DNA of 64,000 nucleotides, taken from the NCBI GenBank assembly GCA_018398815.1, contig CM031607.1:87161673-87225672 (forward strand). Reading direction: 5' to 3'. Made by a program: the position numbers and the translations under genes. Under the pieces are notes generated by a model, which saw only the letters and a program-made list of their open reading frames with translations, had not been told where the DNA came from and ran no database searches. The stretch is from Conus ventricosus. Lineage: Eukaryota > Mollusca > Gastropoda > Neogastropoda > Conidae. Positions 34,051 to 45,360 of this stretch are shown piece by piece (within the stretch, counting starts at the first letter, position 1; each line of letters begins with the position of its first letter).

Positions 34051-34575
34051 GTGATTGGGGGTGTTCTGGGGCGGGGGCTATGTGGGGTGGGGGCTGTGTA
34101 TCTGTGTGATGATGAACTCAGAAGACAAGAGTACTGTGCCGTAAATGCTGGAGAACTGGTGTAGAAGATGGATGGAAATCAAGACAGTGGGGCATGAAGG
34201 CCTCATATTTGTTGAAACAGTTTTTTTTGTTGTTGTATATTTGATGAGGCTGTGAAAGTCTCATTTTCAGTCTGTGACTGTGTGACATGGATGCTGTACA
34301 TTTGCTTTCGTCACATAATACACTGCCATGATCCAGACCTGAGAAATGCACACACCAGGAAATTTTGGCATTGTTTTTAGAAATCAATCAGAAAGTGTGT
34401 GACTGGACTCGTTCATGCTGACTCCTGTATATTTCACCTGCCTCACGCCATGTCCTCTTTCCCACCCACCCTCTCATTATTGCTGCGGCTGTGTCCACCC
34501 AGGCGTTCACATGCACATCTCTCCCCTTGCTCCGGTCACTGCAGTGTGACGGGGAAAGTGTGGCTGGTGTTGCAG
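34051..34575 (+). other. Intron 16
   Basis: No element or gene recognised. Confidence 0.6.
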
Positions 34576-34709
34576 GCACACAAGATGAGGTGCTTGTTCC
34601 AAGAGGCGGAGAGGAAGAACGAAGGCCTGCTGCAGGAGATGAACGAGATCAAGCTGGACAAGGACAGGCTGAGGAACAACTACGACCTTCTGAAGCATGA
34701 GAAGAACCA
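34576..34709 (+). CDS. CIP2A: CIP2A exon 17 (coiled coil)
   Basis: Reads AHKMRCLFQEAERKNEGLLQ, then EMNEIKLDKDRLRNNYDLLK and HEKN plus two bases. Human has REVERKNEELSVLLKAQQ. Charged heptads without proline fit a coiled coil. Acceptor GTGTTGCAG, donor GTCAGT. It leaves in phase 2. This is the last exon I can place with confidence. Confidence 0.93.
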
Positions 34710-34733
34710 GTCAGTTGATATCTGTGTGTGTGT

Positions 34734-34765
<32 letters not shown>
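34734..34765 (+). repeat. Run of 32 consecutive G
   Basis: G32 starting 24 bases after the exon 17 donor, the same arrangement as the G50 after exon 5. Confidence 0.9.
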
Positions 34766-34767
<2 letters not shown>

Positions 34768-35144
34768 TTGTATGGGTGGATGGATCTGGTAGATGAAAGG
34801 CATAGGTACCAAGCATCCAGCATTTTTCATTACTTTCTCTATTTGAAAAAAATATCCCTCCTGAATTTATTGAAGAAAAAAAAAACACCTAAATCGGAGG
34901 AAACTTCCCGGATTGCAAAAAAATTGTGAAGCCGTGTGAGGTTGGGGGTCATTTTGGATCGGGATGATAGGATTTTGCAGAATAAAGGCAAAATGAAGTT
35001 CTATAAAGTCTCAGCAACTACATGTACTTGGACGATACAGGATGAGTGTTTTCTTTGTGAAAAAGACAGTTACTGTTGTAGTGACAGTTGGGTTTTTTTA
35101 TCTCATGCTTACACTAACGGCTTTTAGTTTGGACTGGAAAAAGT

Positions 35145-35636
35145 ATTGATTAACATTCATGATGGTAGATGTCCAGAGTTTTTGAGAGGTGGTTGTGGTG
35201 TTAATGTTCATGATGGTAGATGTCCACAGTTATGAGAGGTGGTTGTGGTGTTAATGTTCATGATGGTAGATGTCCAGAGTTATGAGAGGTGGTTGTGGTG
35301 TTAATGTTCATGATGGTAGATGTCCACACTCCAGAGTTATGAGAGGTGGTTGTGGTGTTAATGTTCATGATGGTAGATGTCCACACTCCAGAGTTATGAG
35401 AGGTGGTTGTGGTGTTAATGTTCATGATGGTAGATGTCCACACTCCAGGGTTTTGGGAGGTGGTTGTGGTGTTAATGTTCATGATGTTAGATGTCCCACT
35501 CCAGAGTTATGAGAGGTGGTTGTGTGTGTTAATGTTCATGATGGTAGATGTCCACAGTTATGAGAGGTGGTTGTGATGTTAATGTTCATGATGGTAGATG
35601 TCCAGAGTTATGAGAGGTGGTTGTGGTGTTTCTGTG
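35145..35636 (+). repeat. ~51-57 bp minisatellite upstream of a candidate exon
   Basis: About nine or ten units of ATGATGGTAGATGTCCA, optional CACTCCAGAG, TTATGAGAGGTGGTTGTGG and TGTTAATGTTC. Some units carry the extra CACTCC insertion. The array ends at an acceptor-like TTTCTGTGCAG. Confidence 0.92.
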
Positions 35637-35639
35637 CAG

Positions 35640-35701
35640 ACTGGAGCTGAAAGGGTTTGGAGTGGGAGGAACTGAAGAGTACCACAGTGATTGAGTGACA
35701 G
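35640..35701 (+). pseudogene. Candidate CIP2A exon 18, frame disturbed
   Basis: TTTCTGTGCAG stands before and GTGAGC after these 62 bases. Entering in the phase left by exon 17 gives LELKG and then a poor match and a stop; a neighbouring frame gives WEELKSTTVIE, which looks like coiled coil. Two one-base shifts would be needed to read through. Splice sites and charge pattern support it, frame does not, so this is only a candidate. Confidence 0.3.
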
Positions 35702-36138
35702 GTGAGCGAGTGCGTGTGCTACATGTTGATGGTCTGACACTTGCACAGGGGACATGTTTGTGTGTGTGTGTGTGGTGGTGGTGTGTTGTGTGTGTGTGTG
35801 TGGTGTGGTGTGTGGTGTGTGTGTGCATGACCTAGATGCTACTGCCACAGTCTGTGTTTATCCCAATTTCTTTTTGGGGTCTCTTGTCTTTCTTCTCTCT
35901 CTGTCGCACTGTATTTTTGCTTCATGATCAGTCCATTAATTTGTCAGAATCTCTTGTCTCTGTCTCTATCTCTCTCCTCTGTCTCTCATCTCTCTCTTCT
36001 CTCTTGTTCTGTTCGTCAGTCAGTCACATACTCATACACCACACAGATCTCTCACACCCATTCCCTCCCCAAACATGTTACGCGCTCACAACTCTCATCC
36101 TCTTAGCCTATACGACACATCAAATGATCATGCTTGCT
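35702..36138 (+). other. TG- and TC-rich sequence
   Basis: (TG)n with G interruptions at 35757-35824, then a CT-rich patch 35890-36010. No gene. Confidence 0.6.
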
Positions 36139-36440
36139 GCGTCTGTCCTGAAGCACACCCCACCTGGGTGGGAAGCGTGAAAAGACAGGTAAAAGAGGAG
36201 TGCAGAGAAAAGCTATGCATGGATTGTACCAGTGATCTGTCTGTCCTGAAGGCACACCCCACCGTGGTGGAAGCGTGAAAAGACAGGTAAAGATGAGTAC
36301 AGAGAAAAGCTATGCATGGATTGTACCAGTGATCTGTCTGTCCTGAAGGCACACCCCACCTGTGGTGGAAGCGTGAAAAGACGGGTAAAAGATGAGTACA
36401 GAGAAAAGCTATGCATGGATTGTACCAGTGATCTGTCTGT
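36139..36440 (+). repeat. ~98-bp tandem repeat, three copies
   Basis: Units contain CTGTCCTGAAGGCACACCCC, GGAAGCGTGAAAAGACAGG and AGCTATGCATGGATTGTACC. Copies differ at a few positions. Open frames over it are by-products. Confidence 0.92.
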
Positions 36441-38904
36441 CCAAAGTGATTTAGACATCGCTGTAGATTTTGAAAACAAACATTCCACAGGTATTTGTAA
36501 CAAATACTGTCAAGCACTTAAACATTGTAAGATTATTTGACTTTTCTTTAAAGGGTGCTACAGTGCAAACACACTCTGCATGCATACATACGTATGTGTA
36601 CATGCATACACGCACGTAGACTCTTACACACACACACACACCATTCAGATCAATATGTTGTGTGTGATGGTGTTACAGGATGTGATGGTGTTACAAAGTT
36701 GTGATAGTGTTAAAAGGTTGTGACTGTGTTAAGGTTGTGACGGTGTTTCCCCCCCCCCCCCCCCCCCCCCAGGGTGAAGAGGGGAAAACCCTCGTGCGAA
36801 GCGCAGCAGGGCTGAAGCCCCACGCCCAAAAAATGCATGAAATGCTGCAGAAAAACATACGAGCCCCTAAGCCCAGCAGCATGGGGTGTATCGTCTTTCG
36901 TTTATGGTGGTTCTTCTGAAACCGTTCCATTGTTTTTGATAACATCGCTACCCGAAAAAAAAAAGAAAAAAAACGTGCTGTTCGATAAACTTTTTTCCCC
37001 GTGAAAATTTTTTTTTTTTTTTAATTTGATAATAGTTTGAGTGATTTCGTGTGCTTTTTTTTTTCCATTGTGAATCATGCTGTATATCTGTTTTGGGAAG
37101 ATGGTGTCCAGGCTAATGAAACATTTTGAGGTAGAGAGAGGGTGTATAGTCTTTTAAGTGAGGTGTGAGGAATGGGTGAGCAAGGCCGCCGTTTTAGACA
37201 GGCTGTAAAAATATAGCTTAATTTTTCACTAGATGGTTTGATGTTGTGTTTTCGTACAATCACAACTTTTTAACACACATCGCAATATGCCGCAAAAGGT
37301 GCCTCATCTTCGCCCAGTTTTTGGCTTTACCAAACCAGATCACAAGGTGGCCTGAACTGTTTGCGTGTGGATTTGTGTGCCAAGTTTATCGGAAGAAGAT
37401 AAACGTGAAAATCTATGACATAAATTGGAAAAAAACAACGCTGTTTTTTGTGTTTGTCAGCAGGAAATTGAAAACGAAAAAAAAAAAAAAAGGGATGTCC
37501 TTGGGGGAAAAGTCTCTGTTGTGACTGCGTTTAGAGCACAGGGGGGGGGAATATTTTTGTGTAAAAAGAGTATCAATATGTTTTAAATTTGCTAGTACTT
37601 TCGGTAAAAAATGATGCCTACTGTCCAGAATTGCCATATTTTGTACTGGAAAACAAAAAAAAAAAAAAAGAAAGGCCATTCGGGGGTTTTGTTACAGGTG
37701 TAAATGGAGTATTAGTGAAAAAAAAAAAGTTTCACCCTACAAAAAAAAAGGGTGATATTTTTTACAGGTAAAAAAAACCGACGCGGGAAAGTTAAAATTA
37801 AAAAACTTATGCCATTAATCCTAAGGTGGGGAAGAGCCAAAACTGGCTAAAGTGGAAAAGCCCTGAACAAATAGCTGTACCAGCAGTAGAACATGTGAGA
37901 CTTATAAATTTGGGTAATAAATCTGCTGTTAAAAAAAAAGGTGCAAAGATATAAACAACTCCCCTGCAGTACGATAGGGGAGAAAATTTTTCCGTTGGGG
38001 AAAAAAAACCTCGACGTGCGGTGGTTATTTCCCTTATTGGGACTTTTTTTTTTAAAAAAATTTTTTAAAATTATCATTTATAGCGTTTGTAACGGTACTC
38101 TGGAAAAATAAAACGGCATCACCCGTGCCCCATAATGAAACTACTAAAAATTTTTCAGAAAGATCGGCCCAGAAGTTTTTCTGGAGCAAGTGGAAACTTT
38201 TTGGCCCACAGCGGACACACGACAAAAGAAGAAGCTTTTTTCGTTCCCATTGAAAAGTACCCCCTGTTCTATAAGAATGGGGTAAAAAAAAAAAAAATTA
38301 ATCAAGTCTGCCTGACTTAGGAATGATCAGATGGACTTTTACCCTGTTTGAAACGGGACAGAAAGGAAAAATTTTTTTGTTTTTGTGCATATTGCTTGTG
38401 AGCGTTCTGTGTTTTCCCCCCTCTGCATGGCAGCCAGATTTGAGAGTGTGCAAGGATGTTCATGTCCCCGCAAGCACCAATAGTTAAAATGTGTTTCTGG
38501 AAATTTTGAAAATTTTAGTTTATGATTTTCCCAATGTCTGTTGCTTGTGGAAAGTTTTTTGGGTGTGATGTCGGGGGGAAAAAGAATTGAAAAAGGTATA
38601 AAATATTTAAAACCTTTTAAAGTTGGTGTTTTATCTGTCAAAAATAATAAAAATCTGATTCGTACATTTTCATCAAAAAGGGCACCTTTATCCCCCCCAA
38701 AACCCCAAGAGGGATGATACACATTAAGAGGCCCCCAAAAGTGTTTTTAGGGAGTTAATTTTTTCCCTTGGATAGGTTCAGCAAAAAATTCCCCTTTACT
38801 TTAAAACATGCCTTTGAGTTTACCCCAAAAATAGATGATATATTCCAGGGAAATTGCATTGTCAATTTTTAGTTCTTTTTTGTTTTCAGCATTTTTGTTA
38901 TAAC
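36441..38904 (+). other. Unassigned sequence, increasingly error-like
   Basis: Microsatellite near 36590-36645 and a C22 run at 36749-36770. From about 36950 onward, runs of A, T, G and C of 4-12 bases become unusually dense. No gene, RNA or element recognised. Confidence 0.5.
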
Positions 38905-40222
38905 TAGTTGGTTTTTTTTTTTGTTTTCCCCTTTTTAAAAAAAAAGTGAAGAAATAGGTCATGTTCATGTTGTGCTGTTTTGTTGTTTTTGTTTTTCCCC
39001 ATGTTAAAAAGTAAAGCGTATGTGTCATGTTCATGTTGTGCTTTTGTTGTTTTTTGTTGTTGTTGTTTTTTTTCCCCCATGAAAAAAGTGAGCAGTATGT
39101 GTCATGTTCATGTTGAGCTTTTTTTGTTGTTGTTGTTGTTTTTCCCCTTTTTAAAAAAGTGTTTGAAATATGTTTTGTTCATGGTGGCTGTTTTTGTTGT
39201 TGGTTGTTTTTCCCCTTTTAAAAATGAAGCAGTTGTGTCATGTTCATGTTTGTGTGTTGGTTGTTGTTGTTTTTTTTTTCCCTGTTAAAAAGTAAAAGCA
39301 GTAGTGCTGTTCATGTTGTGCGTTTTTGTTGTTGTTGTTTTTCCCATGTTAAAAGTGAAGAAATATGTGTCATGTTTGTTGTGCTGTTGTTGTTTTTTGT
39401 TTTTTTTTTCCCCCTGTTAAAAAGGGGAGCAGTAGGTTGTTTCTGTTGTGTGTTGTTGTTGTTGTTGTTGTTTTTCCCATTTTAAAATGAAGCAATATGG
39501 TCTGTTCATGTTGTGTGTTTTTGTTGTTTTTGTTGTTTTTCCCCTGTTAAAAAGTAAAGAATATGGTTGTTCAGGGTGTGCTGTTTTTGTTGTTGTTGTT
39601 TTTTCCCATGTTAAAAAAGTGAAGCAATTGTGTTGTTCATGTTGTGCTGTTTTTGTTTTTTGTTGTGTTTTTCCCATGTTAAAAAGTGAAGCAATTGTGT
39701 CTGTTCTGTTGTGGTTGTTGTTGTTGTTGTTGTTTTTGTTGTTGTTTTTTCCCCCATGTTAAAAAGTGAAGCAATTGTGTCATGTTCATTTTGTGCTGTT
39801 TTTGTTGTTGTTTTTGTTGTTGTTTTCCCCCCCTTTTAAAAAAGGGGAACCCTTTGTTATGTTCATGTGTGCTGTTTTTTTTGTTGTTGTTTTTTTTCCC
39901 TTTTTAAAAAGTGAAGCAATATGTGTCATGTTCATGTTTGTGCTTTTTTTTGTTTTTGTTGTTGTTTTGTGTTGTTTTTTTTCCCCCATGTTAAAAAGTA
40001 AAGCAATATGGTCATGTTCTGTTTTGTGTTTTTTGTTGTTGTGTTGTTGTTGTTGTTGTTTTTCCCCATTTTAAAAGTGAAGCAGTAGTGTGTGTTCATT
40101 TGGGTGCTGTTTTTGTTGTGTTTTTTTTTTCCCCCATGTTAAAAAAGTGAAGCGTATGTGTCGTTCAGTTTGTTTTTTTTTTGTTTTTGGGTTTTTTTTC
40201 CCCTGTAAAAAGTAAAGAATAT
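38905..40222 (+). repeat. ~67-bp minisatellite
   Basis: About 18 units of the form CATGTTAAAAAGTGAAGCAA, TATGTGTCATGTTCATGTTG, TGCTGTTTTTGTTGTTG and a TTTTTCCCC run. Units differ mainly by indels in homopolymers and short groups of bases. It ends shortly before a candidate exon at 40249. Confidence 0.9.
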
Positions 40223-40248
40223 GTGTATTGTTGGCTGTTTCGTGCCAG

Positions 40249-40300
40249 TGAACAGCTGAAAAAGTTGGAGGAGAGAGGAAACAGTGCCCAAAACCTTTAA
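40249..40300 (+). pseudogene. Candidate late CIP2A coiled-coil exon, broken
   Basis: After acceptor-like TTTCGTGCCAG, the frame entered with one leftover base reads EQLKKLEERGNSAQNL and then meets TAA at 40298. The charged heptad-like pattern resembles the human C-terminal coiled coil (VKKLNESLKEQNEKS). The stop lies among A-runs in a region rich in indels, so it may be a sequencing error. No donor was identified. Weak support. Confidence 0.3.
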
Positions 40301-40449
40301 AGGAGAAAGGGGCCCTTTGTTGGGTGGTTGTGGTGCCCTTTTGCTTTTCCTTTTCATTTCATGAATGCTTAGAGCCACACAGGCAATGGGTACAGAAAAA
40401 AGAAAAAACAAAAGAAGTAAATGGTTCGGTCAAAACCGGTGGGGGACAG

Positions 40450-42900
40450 GGTGCTGGGGAGTTCCAGAAGCGGAATTCCATTTCTGTTTTTCAGTCCAGC
40501 CACATTTCCCGGGAAAGGGAATTCCAGCTCTTTAGAGTTGCAGTGCCGGCCACATTTCCCCGGGGGAAAGTGGAATTCCAGCTTTTTAGATTTGCAGTGC
40601 CGGGCCCCACATTTCCCCAGGGAAGCTGGAATTCCAGCTCTTTATTTGCATTTTGCCACCCACATTTCCCCGGGAAAAAGCGGAATTAGCTCTTTAGGTT
40701 GCGTCCCGGCCCATTTCCCCAGGGAAGCGGGAAATTTCCCGTCTTTATTTGCAGTGGGCCACAGTTCCCAGGGAAAGCGGGAATTCCGTTTTTAGTTGCA
40801 GTCCCGGCCACAGTTCCCGGGAAAGCTGGAATTCCCAGCTCTTTCTTTGCGTGCCGCCACTTTCCCCAGGGAAAGCTGGAATTCCAGCTCTTTCGTTGCA
40901 GGGCCGGCCACATTTCCGGGAAAGCTGGAATTCCAGTCTTTAGTTGCAGTGCTGGCACATTTCCCCGGGGAAAAGCTGGAATTCCCAAAGCTCTTTAGTT
41001 GCAGTGCCGCCACAGTTCCCAGGGAAAGTGGAATTCCCAGCTCTTTAGTTGCGTGCCGGCCAATTTCCCAGGGGGGGGCAGGGGAATTTCCAGTTTTATT
41101 TGCGTGCCAGCCCAGTTCCCAGGGGAAAGCGGGGAATTCCAGCCTTTCGTTGCGTGCCCCCACAGTTCCGGGAAAGCGGGAAACCCCGCTCTTTCGTTGC
41201 GTGCGCCACAGTTCCCGGGGGAAAAAGTGGAATTCCAGCTCTTTTCGTTGCAGTGCCAGCCACGTTCCCGGGGGAAAGCTGGAATTCCAGCTCTTTCGTT
41301 GCAGTCCCCGGCCACATTTCCCGGGGAAAAAGGTTGGGAACCCAGCTTTTTCGTTGCAGTCCCGGCACTTTCCCCAGGGAAAGCTGGAATTCAGCTTTTT
41401 CGTTGCGTGCCACCCCAAATTCCCCGGGGGAAACGGGAAAATTCCAGCTCTTTTTTGCGGGCCCGGGCCCACATTTCCCCCAGGGAAAGCGGGAAATTCA
41501 GCTTTTCGTTGCAGTGCAGCCACATTTCCCCAGGGAAAAAGGGGAAATTCAGCTCTTTGTTGCGTGCCGGCCAATTTCCCCAGGGGAAAGCTGGAATTCA
41601 GTCTTGTTGCAGTGCCACCCCACATTTCCCCAGGGAAAGCTGGAATTTCCCAGCTCTTTAGTTGCAGTCCCGGCCCCACATTTCCCGGGAAAAGCTGGAA
41701 TTCCAGCTCTTTCGTTGCAGTCCCGGCCCCAAAAATTCCCGGGGGAAAGCTGGAATTCCAGCTTTTTCGTTGCAGGCGGCCACATTTCCCCAGGGAAAGC
41801 TGGTTTTCCAGCTCTTTCGTTGCAGTCCCAGCCACATTTCCCCCAAAAAAGGGGAATTTCCCAGCTCTTTGTTGCAGTGCACCCCACAGTTCCCAGGGAA
41901 ACGGGAATTCCGTCTTCGTTGCAGTGCCGCCACAGTTCCCAGGGAAAGTGGAAAAATTCCCCGCTCTTTCGTTGCAAGGTCCAGCCAAGTTCCCCGGGGA
42001 AAAAGCGGGAAATTAGCTCTTTTTTGCAGTGCCAGCCCCGTTCCCGGGGAAAAAGGGGAACCCAGCTCTTTGTTGCAGTGCGGCCACATTTCCCCAGGAA
42101 GCGGGAATTCCGTCTTTCGTTTGGTCCCAGCCACAGTTCCCGGGGGGAAAAAGCTGGAATTCCAGTTTTAGTTGCAGTCCCGGGCCCACAGTTCCCCGGG
42201 GGAAAGGGGAAATTTCCGTTTTTGTTGCAGTGCCCCACTTCCGGGAAAGCTGGAATTCCAGCTCTTTCGTTGCAGTCCCGGCCACAGTTCCCAGGAAAGC
42301 TGGAATTCCAGCTCTTTCGTTGCAGGGCCGGCCACGTTCCGGGGGAAAAGCTGGAATTCCAGTCTTTCGTTTATTGCCACCCACAGTTCCCGGGGAAAAG
42401 CGGGAAATTTCCCAGCTCTTTCGTTGCGTCCCAGCCACATTTCCCCGGGGAAAGCTGGAATTTCCGCTCTTTAGTTGCAGTGCGCCACATTTCCCGGGGA
42501 AAAAAGGGGGGAATTCCAGTTTTTTCGTTGAGTCCCGCCACAGTTCCCGGGGGAAGCTGGAATTCCAGCTCTTTCGTTGCAGGCCAGCCACAGTTCCCGG
42601 GGAAAGCTGGAATTCCGCTCTTTCGTTGCGTCCAGCCCTTCCCGGGGGAAAGTGGAATTCAGCTCTTTCGTTGCAGTCCCCGCCCAGTTCCCAGGGAAAG
42701 CTGGTTTTCCAGCTCTTTCGTTGCAGTGCCCCCACAGTTCCCAGGGAAAGCTGGAATTCCCAGTCTTTCGTTGCGTGCCGGCCACAGTTCCCGGGGAAAA
42801 AAGCTGGAATTCCAGCTTTCGTTGCATCCCGGCCACATTTCCCCGGGAAAGTGGAATTCCGCTCTTTCGTTGCAGTGCGGCCCACATTTCCCCAGGGAAA
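40450..42900 (+). repeat. ~55-bp minisatellite, about 44 copies
   Basis: Units follow AGCTCTTTCGTTGCAGTGCC, GGCCACATTTCCCCAGG and GAAAGCTGGAATTCC. Many differ by loss of two bases (GCAG to GCG) or by extra C, G or A in runs. Because indels shift frames constantly, very long open frames arise on both strands (up to 660 codons). They are not genes: they share no composition or similarity with proteins outside the repeat. Confidence 0.93.
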
Positions 42901-43149
42901 AAAAAAAGTGCGACAGGGATTTTCTTTTTGTTTCCCAAACTACACCCAAACTGTTCGATTTTTTGTTTTTGTTTTTTTTGTTTTGTTTTGTGAGTCAGGC
43001 GTTTGTGGGTGCCACTTCGGCTGGATTTTGATCTGCGCACTGTCCTTTTTGGCCCCTGTAATCTCCAAATGTTTGGGGAAAAAAAAAGAAATAAACTGGG
43101 GCCCCAGTCCAAACGTGATGCCTGTGATGGGGGTCTCCTTGTTTGTTTC
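42901..43149 (+). other. Spacer between two minisatellites
   Basis: About 250 bases of AT-rich sequence with TTTTG runs. Nothing recognised. Confidence 0.6.
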
Positions 43150-45360
43150 TGTGCTCTGTGTTGTCTTTTGTAGGCGTTCTCTGTGTCGTGTTGTATTTTG
43201 CTAGGCAGTTCTTGTGCTCTGGTTGTATTTCTGCTAGGGTTCTTGTGTCTGTGTTGTTTTTCTGCTAGGCTTTCTCTGTGCTCTGTTTGTCTTTCCTGGC
43301 GTTCTCTGTGTCTGTGTTGTTTTTCTGTAGGCAGTTCTCTGTGCTCTGTGTTGTTTTCTGTAGGCAGTTCTCGGGGTCTGGTTGTCATTTCTGCTAGGCA
43401 GTTCTCTGTGCTCTGTGGGGTCTTTTTGTGGGCAGTTCTTGTGCTCTGTGTTGTCATTTCTGCTGGCAGTTCTCTGGCTCTGTGTTGTATTTTCTGCTGG
43501 GCAGTTCTTGTGCTCTGTTTTGTCATTTCGCTAGGAGTTCTTGTGCTTGTTTTGTCATTTTGCTAGGCGTTTTGTGTCTGTGTTGTCATTTTGCTAGGCA
43601 GTTCCTGTGTTGTCATTTCTGCCAGGCAGTTTCTGTGCTCTGTGTTGTCATTTTGCCAGGAGTTTCTGTGCTCGTGTTGTCATTTCTGCTAGGCAGTTCT
43701 CGGTGCTCTGTGTTGTCATTTCTCTGGCGTTCTCTGTCTTGTGTTGTCTTTTCGTAGGCAGTTCCGTGCTCTGTGTTGTCATTTCTCCCAGGCAGTTCTC
43801 TGTGTCTGTGTTGCCCATTTCTGCTGGGCAGTTCTCGTGCTCTGTGTTGTCATTTTGCTGGCAGTTCTTGGCTCTGTGTTGTTTTTCTGCTGGGTTTTGT
43901 GCTGGGGTTTTGTCTTTTGCTAGGCATTTTCCGGCTTGTGTTGTCATTTGTAGGCAGTTCTCTGTGCTCTGTGTTGTTTCTGCTGGGCTTTCTCTGTGCT
44001 CTTTTTTGTCTTTTTCTGCCGGCCCGTTCTTGGCTCTGTGTTGTTTTTCTGCTAGGCAGTTTCTGTGCTGTGTGTTGTCATTTTGCTGGGGTTTTCTCTG
44101 TGCTCTGTGGTATTTTGAGGCAGTTTCTGTGCCTGTGTTGTCTTTTCTGCTAGGAGTTCTCTGTGCTTGTGTTGTATTTTGTAGGCAGTTCTCTGTGCTC
44201 TGTTTTTCATTTCTGTAGGCAGTTCTCTGTGCTCTGTGTGTATTTCTGCTAGGCAGTTCTTGGCTCTGTGTTGTCTTTCTCCCAGGCAGTTCTCTTGTCT
44301 GTGTTGTCTTTCCCCAGGCAGTTCTCGTGCTCTGTTTTGTTTTTTGTAGGCAGTTCTCTGTGCTCTGTGTTGTATTTTGTGGCAGTTTCTGGCTTGTGTT
44401 GTCTTTTCTGCTAGGCAGTTCTCTGTCTCTGTGTTGATTTTCCGGGCAGTTCTTGTGTTTGTTGTCATTTCTCCCGGCATTTCTGTGCTCGTTTTGTCTT
44501 TTCTGCTGGCTTCTCTGTGCTCTGTTTTCATTTCTGTAGGCATTTTTCCTGTGCTGTGTGTTGTCATTTCTGAGGCGTTTGGTCTCTGTGTTGTCATTTT
44601 GCCGGGGGTTCTGTGTGCTCTGTTTGCATTTCTGCCAGGCAGTTCTCTGTCCTGTGTTGTCATTTTGCTAGGCGTTCTCTGTGTCTGTTTTGGCATTTCT
44701 GTAGGCAGTTTCTGTGCTTGTTTTGTCATTTCTGCCAGGCAGTTCTCTGTGCTGTGTGTGTCTTTTTGCTGGGCGTTTGTGTGCTTTTGGTTTATTTGCT
44801 TTTTGTTCTGTGTGTTGTGTTGTTTTTTCTGCAGGCTTTCTCTGTGCTGTGTGTTGTCATTCTGTGGGAGTTTGTGTGCTCTGTTTTGTCATTTTGCCAG
44901 GCAGTTCTGTGTCTCTGTTTTGTATTTTCCCAGGCAGTTCTGGGTGTCTGTGTTGTCTTTCTGCTAGGCATTCTTGGCTCGGTTGTCATTTTCCCGGCAG
45001 TTCTCTGTGCTCTGTTTTTGTCTTTCTGCTGGCAGTTCCTGTGCTTGTGTTTCATTTTGCTAGAGTTCTCTGGCTCTGTGTTGTATTTTGCAGAAGTTCT
45101 CTGTGCTTGTTTGTCTTTTTGTAGGCAGTTCTCTGTGCTCTGTGTTGCTTTTCTGCTAGGCGTTCTCTGTGCTCTGTGTTGTATTTTGTGGGTTTTGGCT
45201 CGGGTTTTGCATTTTGCTAGGCGTTCTCTGTGCTTGTGTTGTCTTTCTCCCAGGCATTTCTCTGTGCTCGGGTTTTGCATTTCTGCTGGCAGTTTTTGTG
45301 CTGGTGTTGTCATTTTGCCAGCTTTTCTCTTCCCTTGTTTTGTCTTTTTGCCAGGCTTTG
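43150..45360 (+). repeat. 36-bp minisatellite, about 60 copies
   Basis: The unit is TGTGTTGTCATTTCTGCTAG then GCAGTTCTCTGTGCTC. Copies vary mainly by deletion of two-base groups (CA, CT). Long open frames on both strands are repeat artefacts, since a 36-base unit keeps any open frame open. Confidence 0.93.

Larger units (their letters stand above)
5974..34709 (+). other. CIP2A: CIP2A gene span (17 coding exons found, 3' end not found)
   Basis: Seventeen exons, each bounded by AG and GT, code for a protein that follows human CIP2A from the first residue to the coiled coil. CIP2A binds the B56 subunits of protein phosphatase 2A and restrains dephosphorylation of targets such as MYC. In vertebrates it also works with TOPBP1 to tether broken DNA in mitosis. 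The family has an all-helical armadillo-like N-terminal dimer (about residues 1-560) and a C-terminal coiled coil. Here exons 1-13 give the armadillo part, exon 14 the less conserved linker, and exons 15-17 the start of the coiled coil. The 2196 bases found equal about 732 codons; the human protein has 905. The comparison rests on my recall of the human sequence. Phases agree at all junctions except exon 15/16, and exon 6 holds one frameshift. Confidence 0.93.

Noticed and set aside
40792..43031. Very long open frames on both strands (up to 660 codons)
   Set aside because: They lie wholly in a ~55-bp minisatellite. Overlapping frames on both strands are equally open, translate to repeats of one short peptide, and change frame at indels.
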